From: Sulfuricurvum sp.
GTDB lineage: Bacteria > Campylobacterota > Campylobacteria > Campylobacterales > Sulfurimonadaceae
Assembly (NCBI GenBank): GCA_011391735.1
Contig: JAABPY010000054.1
Span: 1-36,516, forward strand
Length of the DNA: 36,516 nucleotides
Direction: 5' to 3'
Both the position numbers and the translations under genes were made by a program. Under the pieces are notes generated by a model. It was not told where the DNA came from. It saw nothing but the letters and a program-made list of their open reading frames with translations, and made no database searches. This document shows positions 17,267 to 24,559 of this stretch, piece after piece (position 1 is the stretch's first letter; each line of letters opens with the position of its first letter).

Positions 17267-17565
17267 AATGCCAAATCGTGCAATTCTCGAAAAAGATACG
17301 CTTCGACAATATCATCAATCGTGCGTTGCGTATGGGCAACCAAAACCATCATCTGATTATCGATAAACTCCATGACGGGTTCATAATTGCTTTTTACAAT
17401 AACCGCATCCAGTGTTGCATCAATTTGCGACCTATCTTGGAAAAAGTTAATCTCGATAACACGCCCCTCTTCGACCTCCACTGTTGCCCAAAAAGCAGCT
17501 TCCAAAATCCCGACCAACTCTGATTCTTGGGGTTCATCCCCGTCCATTGGTAATAGCAGTACCAT
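17263..17565 (-). CDS. Unassigned 100-residue protein, possibly NifX/FeMo-cofactor-domain fold, luxS operon
   Basis: A small acidic soluble protein. The order of predicted elements (strand VLLLPMD, strand pair FWATVEVEEGRVIEINFF, strand DAVIV, helix, strand MMVLVAH, helix TIDDIVEAYLF) resembles the dinitrogenase iron-molybdenum cofactor domain (NifX/NafY type), but sequence similarity is weak. No cysteine is present, so direct cluster ligation by Cys is unlikely. It starts at TAATG, sharing one base with the luxS stop, and overlaps the next gene by ATGA. No other nitrogenase-related gene lies in the window. Confidence 0.6.
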   Translation of the reverse strand: MVLLLPMDGDEPQESELVGILEAAFWATVEVEEGRVIEINFFQDRSQIDATLDAVIVKSNYEPVMEFIDNQMMVLVAHTQRTIDDIVEAYLFRELHDLAL

Positions 17566-18071
17566 TATTGTTCTACCTTGGAAAGGTCAAGTTTCAACGC
17601 TTCATTATCCATAATGTCGATATCTTTACGCAACACTTCAGCGGCAATAGCTTTGGCATCCTCTAACGAGTGCATTGTGTAGGTGCCACATTGATAGATA
17701 TTGAGTTCAGGAATATCGCTTTGTTTTTCAACATTGAGGACATCTTTCATCGACGCTTCCCACGCACTAACCACCTTTTCTTCACTGGGACTTCCGATCA
17801 CACTCATATAAAACCCCGTACGGCATCCCATGGGGGAGAGATCAATCACCTCAGTTGTGAAGGAGTTGAGATGGTTGCGCATAAATCCTGCAAACAGATG
17901 CTCCAATGTATGAATCCCCTCTTGAGATAATATCGCCTCATTCGGACGACAAAAACGAAGATCATACACAGTAATATCATCCCCATGAGGCGTTTTCATC
18001 CCCTTGGCACGACGAACGGCGGGAGCTGGCATAATAGTGTGATCTACGGTGAAACTGTCGAGTAATGGCAT
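17565..18071 (-). CDS. luxS: S-ribosylhomocysteine lyase LuxS
   Basis: Cleaves S-ribosylhomocysteine to homocysteine and DPD, the precursor of autoinducer-2; part of the activated-methyl cycle. The metal motif HTLEH and the catalytic Cys in [10 protein letters not shown] are present, and [11 protein letters not shown] is the usual N-terminus. Length is 168 residues. The ATG at 18071 is chosen because AAGGA lies six to seven bases upstream and family proteins begin there; an in-frame ATG 15 codons earlier is not conserved sequence. First gene of a three-gene operon with two unassigned proteins. The partner nucleosidase Pfs is not in the window, but MetH is. Confidence 0.97.
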   Translation of the reverse strand: MPLLDSFTVDHTIMPAPAVRRAKGMKTPHGDDITVYDLRFCRPNEAILSQEGIHTLEHLFAGFMRNHLNSFTTEVIDLSPMGCRTGFYMSVIGSPSEEKVVSAWEASMKDVLNVEKQSDIPELNIYQCGTYTMHSLEDAKAIAAEVLRKDIDIMDNEALKLDLSKVEQ

Positions 18072-18134
18072 TAGGTATCCTTGAAAATCGTTATTTAGTT
18101 GGGACAATGGTACCATATTTCATCCTAGCATCGC

Positions 18135-18140
18135 TATAAT
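18135..18140 (+). promoter_or_regulatory. Candidate -10 box for the class II aldolase gene
   Basis: A perfect TATAAT lies 23 bases before the ATG at 18164, in the divergent region shared with luxS. No clear -35 hexamer is seen. Confidence 0.5.
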
Positions 18141-18163
18141 TTGACAATTAATTAAGGAACATT

Positions 18164-19336
18164 ATGAAAAGTCTCTTTGACGACACAATAGCTGCAAAGT
18201 ATGCCAATGATCCTTTAGCAATGCGTGTCTACACCTCACAACTTCTGGGTAGAAATCAAGATTTAGTCCTTCACGGCGGTGGCAATACCTCGGTAAAAAT
18301 CGATAAAGTTCTTTATGTCAAAGGGTCTGGCTGGAATCTCGATACCATCGAAAAAGAAGGTTTTTCTCCTGTTGATTTACATACTCTCATTGAAATGGCA
18401 GGACGTGAAACACTTAGTGATACACAGATGGTCAAAGAGCAACGAGAAGCGATGAGCGATCAAACCTTCCCAAACCCCTCTATCGAAGCGATACTCCACG
18501 CTATCATCCCTTACACCTACGTCGATCACACCCACGCTGATGCGGTCGTTACCCTCACCAATACCCCTAAGGGTAAAGAACTAATGCAAGAGCTGTACGG
18601 GGAGAATATGCTCCTCATTGACTACGTTATGCCTGGATTTGAGCTGGCTAAACATATTTATACTGTAACGCAAACGATTGATTGGAAAACTCTGAATGGG
18701 ATTATTCTCCTCAATCATGGTGTTTTTACTTTTGATGATGATGCCAAAATCGCTTACGAGAAGATGATAGCCATTGTGACCAAAGCGGAAGACTACTTAC
18801 AAAAAAATGTCACGTTTCTTTCCAATACAAGCCAAGGGAACATCGACGTGGAGATTATTCACTCGTTAGTTCACGAAGTCGCCGTACTGCGCGGATGTGA
18901 TATTTTTCCCATCGTTTTGGATTCCGATCAAGCCAAAGCACTCAGCACTCGCCCCAATTTAGAGCGACTCATCAAACAAGGGGAACTCACCCCTGAACAC
19001 GTTATTCGCATCAAGCCTTTTCCTGCACTTATTGATACCGATTGCGCGAAAGGGTTAGAGACATTTAAAACTGAGTATCAGAATTATTTTGATAAAAATA
19101 GCAATGCCAACCACATTTGCCTCGACCTCGCACCTCGCTATGCGATTGTTAAAGGGTTGGGGGCAGTTGCGCTGGGCAAAGATGAAAAAGAGTCTCGCAT
19201 CATCGCCGATATTGTCGAACATACCATTACCTCTATTTTAAGCAGCGAACAACTCGGAGCGTGGACATCACTCAGTCTTGCTCAGATGTTTGAGATGGAA
19301 TACTGGGAACTCGAACAAGCTAAATTAAAAAAATAA
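18164..19336 (+). CDS. Class II aldolase/adducin-family protein (RhaD N-domain type)
   Basis: Metal-dependent sugar-phosphate aldolase fold, 390 residues. LVLHGGGNTSVK near residue 40 is the substrate/phosphate-loop region; DHTHADAV and LLNHGVFTF supply the three metal-binding histidines. Sequence style matches the N-terminal half of bifunctional aldolase/short-chain dehydrogenases, but the dehydrogenase half is absent. Substrate is unknown; a deoxy-sugar phosphate is plausible from the family. AAGGAA precedes the ATG. It is divergent from luxS and followed by a palindrome. Confidence 0.85.
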   Translation: MKSLFDDTIAAKYANDPLAMRVYTSQLLGRNQDLVLHGGGNTSVKIDKVLYVKGSGWNLDTIEKEGFSPVDLHTLIEMAGRETLSDTQMVKEQREAMSDQTFPNPSIEAILHAIIPYTYVDHTHADAVVTLTNTPKGKELMQELYGENMLLIDYVMPGFELAKHIYTVTQTIDWKTLNGIILLNHGVFTFDDDAKIAYEKMIAIVTKAEDYLQKNVTFLSNTSQGNIDVEIIHSLVHEVAVLRGCDIFPIVLDSDQAKALSTRPNLERLIKQGELTPEHVIRIKPFPALIDTDCAKGLETFKTEYQNYFDKNSNANHICLDLAPRYAIVKGLGAVALGKDEKESRIIADIVEHTITSILSSEQLGAWTSLSLAQMFEMEYWELEQAKLKK

Positions 19337-19342
19337 TTTCTC

Positions 19343-19395
19343 CGTTCGTGGTGAGCTTGTCGAACCATGACCCTTCGACAAGCTCAGGGCGAACG
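19343..19395. repeat. REP-like imperfect palindrome
   Basis: A 13-bp perfect inverted repeat (TGAGCTTGTCGAA / TTCGACAAGCTCA, nine-base loop) is flanked, after a 3-by-3 mismatch, by six more pairs (CGTTCG / CGAACG). The core GAGCTTGTCGAA...TTCGACAAGCTC is a palindrome I recognise as recurring in intergenic regions of many unrelated bacteria. It is the only copy I see here. There is no T-run on the plus side. Confidence 0.8.
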
Positions 19396-19419
19396 AAAAA
19401 ATAACATCAAAGGAAAAAC

Positions 19420-19728
19420 ATGACAATCACCAAAAAAGTAACCTTCATTGCCAAAGAGGAGCATATTGCTACGGTCAAAAAACTCTTAGAAGATATGGTA
19501 GCGCCCTCCCTCAAAGAGACAGGATGTCTTTTTTATTACATCTTCCAATCGCAAACAAATCCGAAAAAATTCTTCGCCGTCGAATCATGGGCAGATGAAG
19601 TATCGCTAGAGGGGCACAAACACACCACGCACTATGCGTACTACAAATCGCACTATGAGCCGTTTGTGGAGGAAAAGTATACGGAGGAGTTGGAGCTGTT
19701 GGATGAAGGGGCGTATGGGATGATGTGA
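19420..19728 (+). CDS. Antibiotic-biosynthesis-monooxygenase (ABM/YgiN) family protein
   Basis: A 102-residue dimeric ferredoxin-like-fold protein. KKVTFIAKEEHIATVKKLL, ETGCLFYYIF and FFAVESWADEVSLEGHKHT follow the ABM domain pattern (strand-helix-strand, E-x-W, H-x-x-T/S). Family members include quinol monooxygenases and haem-degrading enzymes; the substrate here cannot be told. A good AAAGGAA ribosome-binding site precedes the ATG. It lies after the REP-like palindrome and converges on the HicB-like gene with four bases between stops. Confidence 0.8.
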   Translation: MTITKKVTFIAKEEHIATVKKLLEDMVAPSLKETGCLFYYIFQSQTNPKKFFAVESWADEVSLEGHKHTTHYAYYKSHYEPFVEEKYTEELELLDEGAYGMM

Positions 19729-19732
19729 GATT

Positions 19733-20020
19733 TTAGTACCCAATCTCTCTAAGTGCCGCTTTTTGTAAAAAAGCCGAGCGACTCAAATGCAACGGTTGTA
19801 TATAACTATCGATTTTTTTCACCAAATTTTCAGGCATAGAGATATTGATCCGTAAACTTTTTTCTATACCATGAGGCTCATGGATACTATCACCCTGCGC
19901 AAGAGAGACTTCGACAAAAGCCGCAAAAGCGTTTTGAGCTGACTCAATCGCCTCAATAGCACTCACTTTTTTAATGACTATCTCATAATCAAGATTTAAA
20001 TAATAAGCTAAATTTTTCAT
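19733..20020 (-). CDS. Orphan, internally shortened HicB-like ribbon-helix-helix protein
   Basis: A 95-residue protein. It begins MKNLAYYLNLDYEIVI, a typical HicB antitoxin start, and ends with a ribbon-helix-helix domain (LRINISMPENLVKKIDSYI then LSRSAFLQKAALREI). The central HicB stretch ('GGYVASFPDLPGC..GDT..EA') that binds the toxin is missing; the sequence jumps from EIVIKKVS to AIEAIESAQNAFAAFVEV. No HicA toxin gene lies on either side. It is therefore more likely an autonomous DNA-binding regulator or a relic. GGGAG lies seven bases before the ATG. Three phased repeats upstream may be its operator. Confidence 0.75.
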   Translation of the reverse strand: MKNLAYYLNLDYEIVIKKVSAIEAIESAQNAFAAFVEVSLAQGDSIHEPHGIEKSLRINISMPENLVKKIDSYIQPLHLSRSAFLQKAALREIGY

Positions 20021-20068
20021 TTCTTTTCTCCCAATATTTCTAATATATTAAGAGAGAAATGATACAAT

Positions 20069-20099
20069 GGTTGAGATTTTGGTTGAATTTGTAGTTGAA
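20069..20099. promoter_or_regulatory. Three 12-bp-phased GTTGA repeats, candidate operator
   Basis: GTTGA occurs at 20070, 20082 and 20094, each within a 7-mer close to GGTTGAA, exactly 12 bases apart. They overlap the -35 region of a likely minus-strand promoter (-10 TATCAT at 20064-20059) of the HicB-like RHH gene. The arrangement suits autoregulation by a dimeric RHH protein. Confidence 0.45.
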
Positions 20100-20150
20100 C
20101 TTTTGAAGAAGTAAAAGAGAAAAGAAGCCAAAAAATAAGGGTATCTAAGT

Positions 20151-20234
20151 TGGTGCGGATGGGGAGACTTGAACTCCCACACCTTGCGGCACCAGATCCT
20201 AAGTCTGGCGTGTCTACCATTTCACCACATCCGC
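20151..20234 (-). tRNA. tRNA-Leu (TAG)
   Basis: Acceptor stem GCGGATG / CATCCGC, anticodon stem CCAGA / TCTGG with loop CTTAGGA (anticodon TAG), a short variable arm and T-arm GGGAG-TTCAAGT-CTCCC. The 3' CCA is encoded. It is the last tRNA of the operon. Confidence 0.95.
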
Positions 20235-20250
20235 ATAAAAATTCTAAGGT

Positions 20251-20327
20251 TGGTACGCCCTAGAGGATTCGAACCTCTGACCGATGCCTTAGAAGGGCAT
20301 TGCTCTATCCAACTGAGCTAAGGACGC
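20251..20327 (-). tRNA. tRNA-Arg (TCT)
   Basis: Acceptor stem GCGTCCT / AGGGCGT (with G-U), anticodon stem ATGCC / GGCAT with loop CTTCTAA (anticodon TCT), T-loop TTCGAAT. The 3' CCA is encoded. Confidence 0.95.
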
Positions 20328-20338
20328 AAGAGTTACTA

Positions 20339-20415
20339 TGGTGCGCCCGATAGGGTTCGAACCTATAACCTACGGATCCGAAGTCCGTTACTCTATCCAG
20401 TTGAGCTACGAACGC
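20339..20415 (-). tRNA. tRNA-Arg (TCG)
   Basis: Acceptor stem GCGTTCG / CGGGCGC with two G-U pairs, anticodon stem ACGGA / TCCGT with loop CTTCGGA (anticodon TCG), T-loop TTCGAAC. The 3' CCA is encoded. Confidence 0.95.
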
Positions 20416-20466
20416 ACAATCGCCTTCTAAAACATCGAATGTCAAAAGGAATTCAAATAAACTGTA

Positions 20467-20543
20467 TGGGGTGGAATACGGGGCTCGAACCCGTGACCCC
20501 CGGCACCACAAACCAGTGCTCTAACCGACTGAGCTAATTCCAC
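20467..20543 (-). tRNA. tRNA-His (GTG)
   Basis: Acceptor stem GTGGAAT / ATTCCAC, anticodon GTG in loop TTGTGGT, discriminator C73 followed by CCA. A G at 20544 (minus strand) provides the G-1 that pairs with C73, the identity element of histidine tRNA. Confidence 0.95.
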
Positions 20544-20587
20544 CATACGAAAAAGTCTATTTAAAATTACCGTTGAAATAAAAAAAA

Positions 20588-20665
20588 TGGTCGGGGCGAG
20601 AGGACTCGAACCTCCGGCCCCTTGCTCCCAAAGCAAGTACTCTAACCATACTGAGCTACGCCCCG
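20588..20665 (-). tRNA. tRNA-Pro (TGG)
   Basis: Acceptor stem CGGGGCG / CGCCCCG, anticodon stem CTTGC / GCAAG with loop TTTGGGA (anticodon TGG). The 3' CCA is encoded. First tRNA of the operon. Confidence 0.95.
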
Positions 20666-20707
20666 ACCTGTCATCTAAAAAAGTCTAAACTCAATTAGTG
20701 AGGTGGA

Positions 20708-20736
20708 ATTATAGTGTACTTTTTACAAAATGTCAA
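20708..20736 (-). promoter_or_regulatory. Consensus sigma-70 promoter of the tRNA operon
   Basis: On the minus strand TTGACA (20736-20731) and TATAAT (20713-20708) are separated by exactly 17 bases, a perfect match to the housekeeping consensus. Transcription should start about 35 bases before tRNA-Pro. Perfect -35 boxes are unusual in Campylobacterota and fit the strong expression needed for stable RNA. Confidence 0.9.
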
Positions 20737-20777
20737 GATAATCCAAAAAAAAGTGAATCTGAGCCTACTGCTGAAGT

Positions 20778-20826
20778 AAACGCAAGCGTTAGCGTAGCCT
20801 AGCGGGACGTGTTGCGCTAGGCGTTT
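20778..20826. repeat. GC-rich inverted repeat after thiG
   Basis: CCTAGCG (20798) pairs with CGCTAGG (20815) around a ten-base loop, with AAACG / CGTTT as outer arms and AACGC-AA-GCGTT nested on the left. It lies between thiG and the tRNA promoter. No T-run follows on the minus strand, so it is either an atypical terminator for nnr-purN-thiG or an intergenic repeat. Confidence 0.5.
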
Positions 20827-20829
20827 AAA

Positions 20830-21606
20830 TCAGAATTGTATCATTCCATCAACAGGAGAGCTTGCGGTAGCATAGGGACGCTTGGCAATTCGCCCTGCAA
20901 GATAGCTCAAACGCCCTGCAATAACAGCATTTTTCATCGCTTCCGCCATCATCATTGGATTTTGAGCTTGGGCAATTGCCGTGTTGGTTAAAACACCATC
21001 AGCCCCCAACTCCATCGCTATGGCGGCATCCGAAGCACACCCTATTCCCGCATCGACGATAATGGGAACTTTGACCGCTTCACGGACAAAGACGATATTA
21101 TAACGGTTTTGGACACCCAAACCACTCCCAATAGGAGCAGCAAGAGGCATGATTGCGTGCGCACCTGCATCCTCCAAGCGACGTGCCATAATCGGATCAT
21201 CACTCGTGTACGCCATAATGGTAAAGCCATCTTTGGCAAGCACTTCACACGCCTTGATCGTCTCTAATACATCGGGATAAAGAGTTTTGAGGGTATCTCC
21301 GATGACTTCGAGCTTGATAAGATCAATTCCCGTCGCTTCACGAGTAAGACGAAAGAGGGTAATCGCCTCCTCTGCAGTCGTACATCCTGCGGAGTTTGGG
21401 AGGAATTTAACGTTCGTTCCAGCAAAGGTGTCACGCAAGTTTGCTTCGTTGGGGTTAGTAATATTGAGACGGCGAACGGCTACAGTAATAAGCTCTGAAC
21501 CACTTGCCAATGTTGCTGCTTTGGTCATTTCAAAGGAGTCATATTTACCGCTGCCCACAATAAGGCGACTTCCTAGGGTATATTTTCCGATTTTTAATGT
21601 ATGCAT
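20830..21606 (-). CDS. thiG: Thiazole synthase ThiG
   Basis: Forms the thiazole phosphate moiety of thiamine from deoxyxylulose 5-phosphate, ThiS-thiocarboxylate and dehydroglycine. LIVGSGKY at the start, the Schiff-base lysine in [20 protein letters not shown] and [12 protein letters not shown] are the TIM-barrel signatures. Length is 258 residues from the ATG at 21606, which has AAGGA nine bases upstream; the ATG three codons earlier abuts that site and is less likely. It follows purN by 12 bases. thiS, thiF and thiH are not in the window. Confidence 0.96.
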   Translation of the reverse strand: MHTLKIGKYTLGSRLIVGSGKYDSFEMTKAATLASGSELITVAVRRLNITNPNEANLRDTFAGTNVKFLPNSAGCTTAEEAITLFRLTREATGIDLIKLEVIGDTLKTLYPDVLETIKACEVLAKDGFTIMAYTSDDPIMARRLEDAGAHAIMPLAAPIGSGLGVQNRYNIVFVREAVKVPIIVDAGIGCASDAAIAMELGADGVLTNTAIAQAQNPMMMAEAMKNAVIAGRLSYLAGRIAKRPYATASSPVDGMIQF

Positions 21607-21618
21607 TTTTGACATTCC

Positions 21619-22170
21619 TTATGTTAATAGTTTAATAATGCTTTGAGGTAAAATCTCATACTCAATTTCATGAATTTTAGCGGTAAATTCCTCTAAAGTA
21701 TCGAAAGAATTTTTAGTAAAACTTTTTTGCAAGATTATCTCCCCCCCATCAAGCTCATCGCTCACCCAATGGACACTCACCCCACCCATAGATTCATCAC
21801 TCTCAAAACATCGTTCAATCGCCCGTGCACCTTTGAAAGCGGGGAGAAGCGAGGGGTGAAGATTGATAGCACGGATATTGGTGGTGAAAACGGGGGTGAG
21901 GATGCGCATAAAACCACACAACACGACGAGATCAGGGGTGTAGTGACGTATGGCTTCGATCAGTGCTGTGTCATACGCTTCACGGCTATCATAAGGGTGA
22001 TGGTCGAGGATTTTGATAGGAATTCCTGCTTGTTGCGCTTTCGCAATCCCCCTTGCATTGGGATTATTGGTAATAGCACAGGCAATAAGGGCGTGGTTTG
22101 CGTGAATTTTTTCGATTAAGTTGGCGAGGTTCGTCCCCTCACCGCTGAAAAGGGCTACAATTTTTTTCAT
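21619..22170 (-). CDS. purN: Phosphoribosylglycinamide formyltransferase PurN
   Basis: Transfers formyl from 10-formyl-tetrahydrofolate to GAR in purine synthesis. The catalytic Asn/His are in INLHPSLLPAFKGA and the catalytic Asp in SDELDGGEI; the phosphate loop SGEGTNL is near the start. 183 residues, slightly shorter than E. coli PurN. It overlaps nnr by ATGA and is followed by thiG. Purine and thiamine synthesis share AIR as precursor, but ThiG acts on the other branch, so the linkage may be only genomic. Confidence 0.95.
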   Translation of the reverse strand: MKKIVALFSGEGTNLANLIEKIHANHALIACAITNNPNARGIAKAQQAGIPIKILDHHPYDSREAYDTALIEAIRHYTPDLVVLCGFMRILTPVFTTNIRAINLHPSLLPAFKGARAIERCFESDESMGGVSVHWVSDELDGGEIILQKSFTKNSFDTLEEFTAKIHEIEYEILPQSIIKLLT

Positions 22171-23558
22171 AGTGTTGTGATACTTTCAATAAGATCAAAT
22201 GGGGTGAGCGCATAGTTATTTTTAGAGAATTTTTGAGACGCTAATGCGTGAGCAAGAGAACCTTGGATAGCAGATGTGAGAGGATCATATCCTTGCGCGA
22301 GCAATGCTCCGATAAGCCCTGAGAGAACATCACCGCTTCCCCCTTTTGCCAATGCTACCGTGCCGTGTGGATTGATGAAAAATTCATCTTTGTGCCCGAT
22401 GATGACGTTGGCACCTTTGAGAACCAATACGGCATTAGGGTATGTGGTACAAAACTGCTCCACGTAGAAAAATCGGTTATTTTGAAGCGTAGCAACATCA
22501 ATATCGGCAATGCCACATACGCGGAGAATTTGAGTAAACTCTTTGGGATGGGGGGTGAGGACGATGTTGGGCCGTTGGAGTAAATCCGAAAACATCGAAT
22601 GGGTAAAAATGTCCGCATCCAAAACCATCGGATAGGAGTTTTCTAACAGTTTCGAGAGCTCTTTATCACAAAACTCTACCCCTAGCCCCATCCCCAAAGC
22701 GATAGCGGTAGTGGTCATTGGGAGGGAATGACTTTGCATGAGGTCGTAGGGGATATGAACATTTTCATTACTGATAAGCGTTACCAACCCTGCCCCAAAA
22801 CGGTGCGCAGCTGAACCTGCAATGACGGCGGCACCGACTTTCTCACCGCATACGAGGGCAAGATGACCATACGTCCCTTTGTGAGCGGAGGCTATGGTTC
22901 GCAAAGGGAGATGTAAATCACCCTCTTCAAGAAGATGCCAAAGGGAGGGAATTTCATAATAGGAACGATGAACCCCTAAATCAGCGACAACTATCTCTCC
23001 AACGACCTCTTTGGCAGCGTCGCTAAAAAGTCCCCGTTTGAGAGCCCCCATCGTCACCGTCAAATGAGCTTTAAAGGTATAAGTATCGAGTGTCCCATCG
23101 GAATGTAACCCACTGGGGATATCGCACGCTATTTTAAAACCATCAAAGATATTAAGAGACTCTACTATTTTTTGAGATTCGGTATCGAGAGGGCGACTTA
23201 GACCGCTTCCAAAGAGGGCATCGACAACAACATCCGTATTATCGGGTAAGGACGTTGGATCAATACCCAATTTGGTGAGGCGATTATATTGAAGGGTGCA
23301 AAGAGGTGAATGTGCGCCAAAAGGGAGATGAATACGTACGTGATACTCATGCGCTAAAAGTCGTCCAAGGGCAAGTCCATCCGCTCCATTATTTCCACTG
23401 CCACAGACGATGAGGATGGAGGTGTGGAGAGGAAAACGATCACGAATGATTTTCTTCATCCCCATCGCTGCATGTTCCATCATCACCTCTTCGGTGAGGA
23501 GATACTGTTCTACGGTGCGCTCATCAAGAGAGGAGACTTCAATATAAAGGTTTTGCAT
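22167..23558 (-). CDS. nnr: Bifunctional NAD(P)H-hydrate epimerase / ADP-dependent dehydratase
   Basis: Repairs hydrated NADH/NADPH, 463 residues. The N-terminal epimerase domain (about 1-205) shows GSGNNGADGLALGR, DALFGSGLSRPL and CDIPSGLHSDG. The C-terminal ribokinase-fold dehydratase (about 215-463) shows SAHKGTYGHLALVCG, LTPHPKEF and ALAKGGSGDVLSGLIG. Both halves look complete. Its start lies 32 bases from kpsF on the opposite strand, with a shared AT-rich promoter core; the ribosome-binding site is weak. Confidence 0.95.
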   Translation of the reverse strand: MQNLYIEVSSLDERTVEQYLLTEEVMMEHAAMGMKKIIRDRFPLHTSILIVCGSGNNGADGLALGRLLAHEYHVRIHLPFGAHSPLCTLQYNRLTKLGIDPTSLPDNTDVVVDALFGSGLSRPLDTESQKIVESLNIFDGFKIACDIPSGLHSDGTLDTYTFKAHLTVTMGALKRGLFSDAAKEVVGEIVVADLGVHRSYYEIPSLWHLLEEGDLHLPLRTIASAHKGTYGHLALVCGEKVGAAVIAGSAAHRFGAGLVTLISNENVHIPYDLMQSHSLPMTTTAIALGMGLGVEFCDKELSKLLENSYPMVLDADIFTHSMFSDLLQRPNIVLTPHPKEFTQILRVCGIADIDVATLQNNRFFYVEQFCTTYPNAVLVLKGANVIIGHKDEFFINPHGTVALAKGGSGDVLSGLIGALLAQGYDPLTSAIQGSLAHALASQKFSKNNYALTPFDLIESITTL

Positions 23559-23577
23559 AGAGTAAGTCCATTTCGGC

Positions 23578-23583
23578 TATAAT
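23578..23583 (+). promoter_or_regulatory. -10 box predicting a leaderless kpsF transcript
   Basis: A perfect TATAAT ends seven bases before the kpsF ATG, so transcription should start at the base before the start codon. No Shine-Dalgarno is present upstream. Confidence 0.5.
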
Positions 23584-23590
23584 TGCGTTT

Positions 23591-24559
23591 ATGAACAACG
23601 ATTATATCGCAATAGCCTGCAAGACACTTGAAATCGAAGCGAATGCGTTACGTGACGCAATCCAAACCATTGGGGATGAGATACCCCATGCTGTTGATAT
23701 TATCCTCGGATGTAAGGGGAAGCTTATCATTACAGGAGTAGGAAAATCGGGACTCATCGGTGCCAAAATTGCGGCGACGTTTGCCTCTACTGGGACTCCT
23801 AGCTTTTTCCTCCACCCTACCGAAGCCCTTCATGGAGATTTGGGGATGATAGGAAAAGAGGATGTCGTCTTAGCCATTAGCTACAGCGGTGAGTCTCCAG
23901 AGCTTAACGCCATTCTCCCTCATATCAAGCGGTTTACTATCCCCCTTATCGGAATGACTCGCAATGATCAATCGACACTAGGGCGTTTTAGTGATGTCGT
24001 GATTAATATCAATGTCGCGATTGAGGCGTGTCCTCTCAATATCGCTCCAACCTCTTCAACGACGTTGACATTGGCGATGGGGGATGCGTTAGCCGTGTGC
24101 TTGATGGAAGCACGCGAATTTAAAAAAGAGGATTTTGCCTCGTTTCATCCCGGTGGAGCGTTGGGAAGACAGCTTTTTGTTAAAGTAAGCGATTTGATGC
24201 GGTCAGAAAACCTTCCGATAGTTGATGAAAACACTCCCTTGAAAGAAGCTATTTTACGACTGAGCGAAGGACGATTGGGGACAGTATTTCTCACGGATGC
24301 TCAAGGGAAACTCTCAGGGCTTCTTAGCGATGGGGATATCCGTCGTGCATTGTTGGGGGATTCTTTTTCCCTCGATGCCCCTGCTTGTGAGTTCGCCACT
24401 AAAAATCCGATGGTGATTACGGAGGGCTCAATGCTTGCCAGTGATGCGTTGGTTCTTATCGAAAAACAAAAAATACAACTGTTAGTCGTCACTGACAAAG
24501 ACGGCATTATACAAGGTGCATTGCACCTTCATACACTCGTGGAAGCAGGTATCTCATGA
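23591..24559 (+). CDS. kpsF: D-arabinose-5-phosphate isomerase (KpsF/KdsD/GutQ family)
   Basis: Interconverts ribulose 5-phosphate and arabinose 5-phosphate, the first step toward Kdo for lipopolysaccharide. The SIS domain (about 30-170) shows TGVGKSGLIG, SYSGESPELNA and HPGGALGRQL; a CBS pair fills about 200-322. 322 residues, typical of KdsD/KpsF. It appears to be translated from a leaderless mRNA. It is coupled to the pseudouridine synthase by an ATGATG/TGA overlap. Confidence 0.93.
   Translation: MNNDYIAIACKTLEIEANALRDAIQTIGDEIPHAVDIILGCKGKLIITGVGKSGLIGAKIAATFASTGTPSFFLHPTEALHGDLGMIGKEDVVLAISYSGESPELNAILPHIKRFTIPLIGMTRNDQSTLGRFSDVVININVAIEACPLNIAPTSSTTLTLAMGDALAVCLMEAREFKKEDFASFHPGGALGRQLFVKVSDLMRSENLPIVDENTPLKEAILRLSEGRLGTVFLTDAQGKLSGLLSDGDIRRALLGDSFSLDAPACEFATKNPMVITEGSMLASDALVLIEKQKIQLLVVTDKDGIIQGALHLHTLVEAGIS

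Noticed and set aside
17263-17565. Nitrogen-fixation gene nifX
   Set aside because: Only the order of secondary structure resembles the family; no nif genes are near and no cluster-binding residues are visible.
20017-20220. HicA toxin gene upstream of the HicB-like gene
   Set aside because: The only open frame there runs through tRNA-Leu and has no HicA features such as the G-S-H-x-x-[FY] motif.
20305-20636. Minus-strand open frames across the tRNA cluster
   Set aside because: They are translations of tRNA-His, tRNA-Arg and tRNA-Pro sequence.
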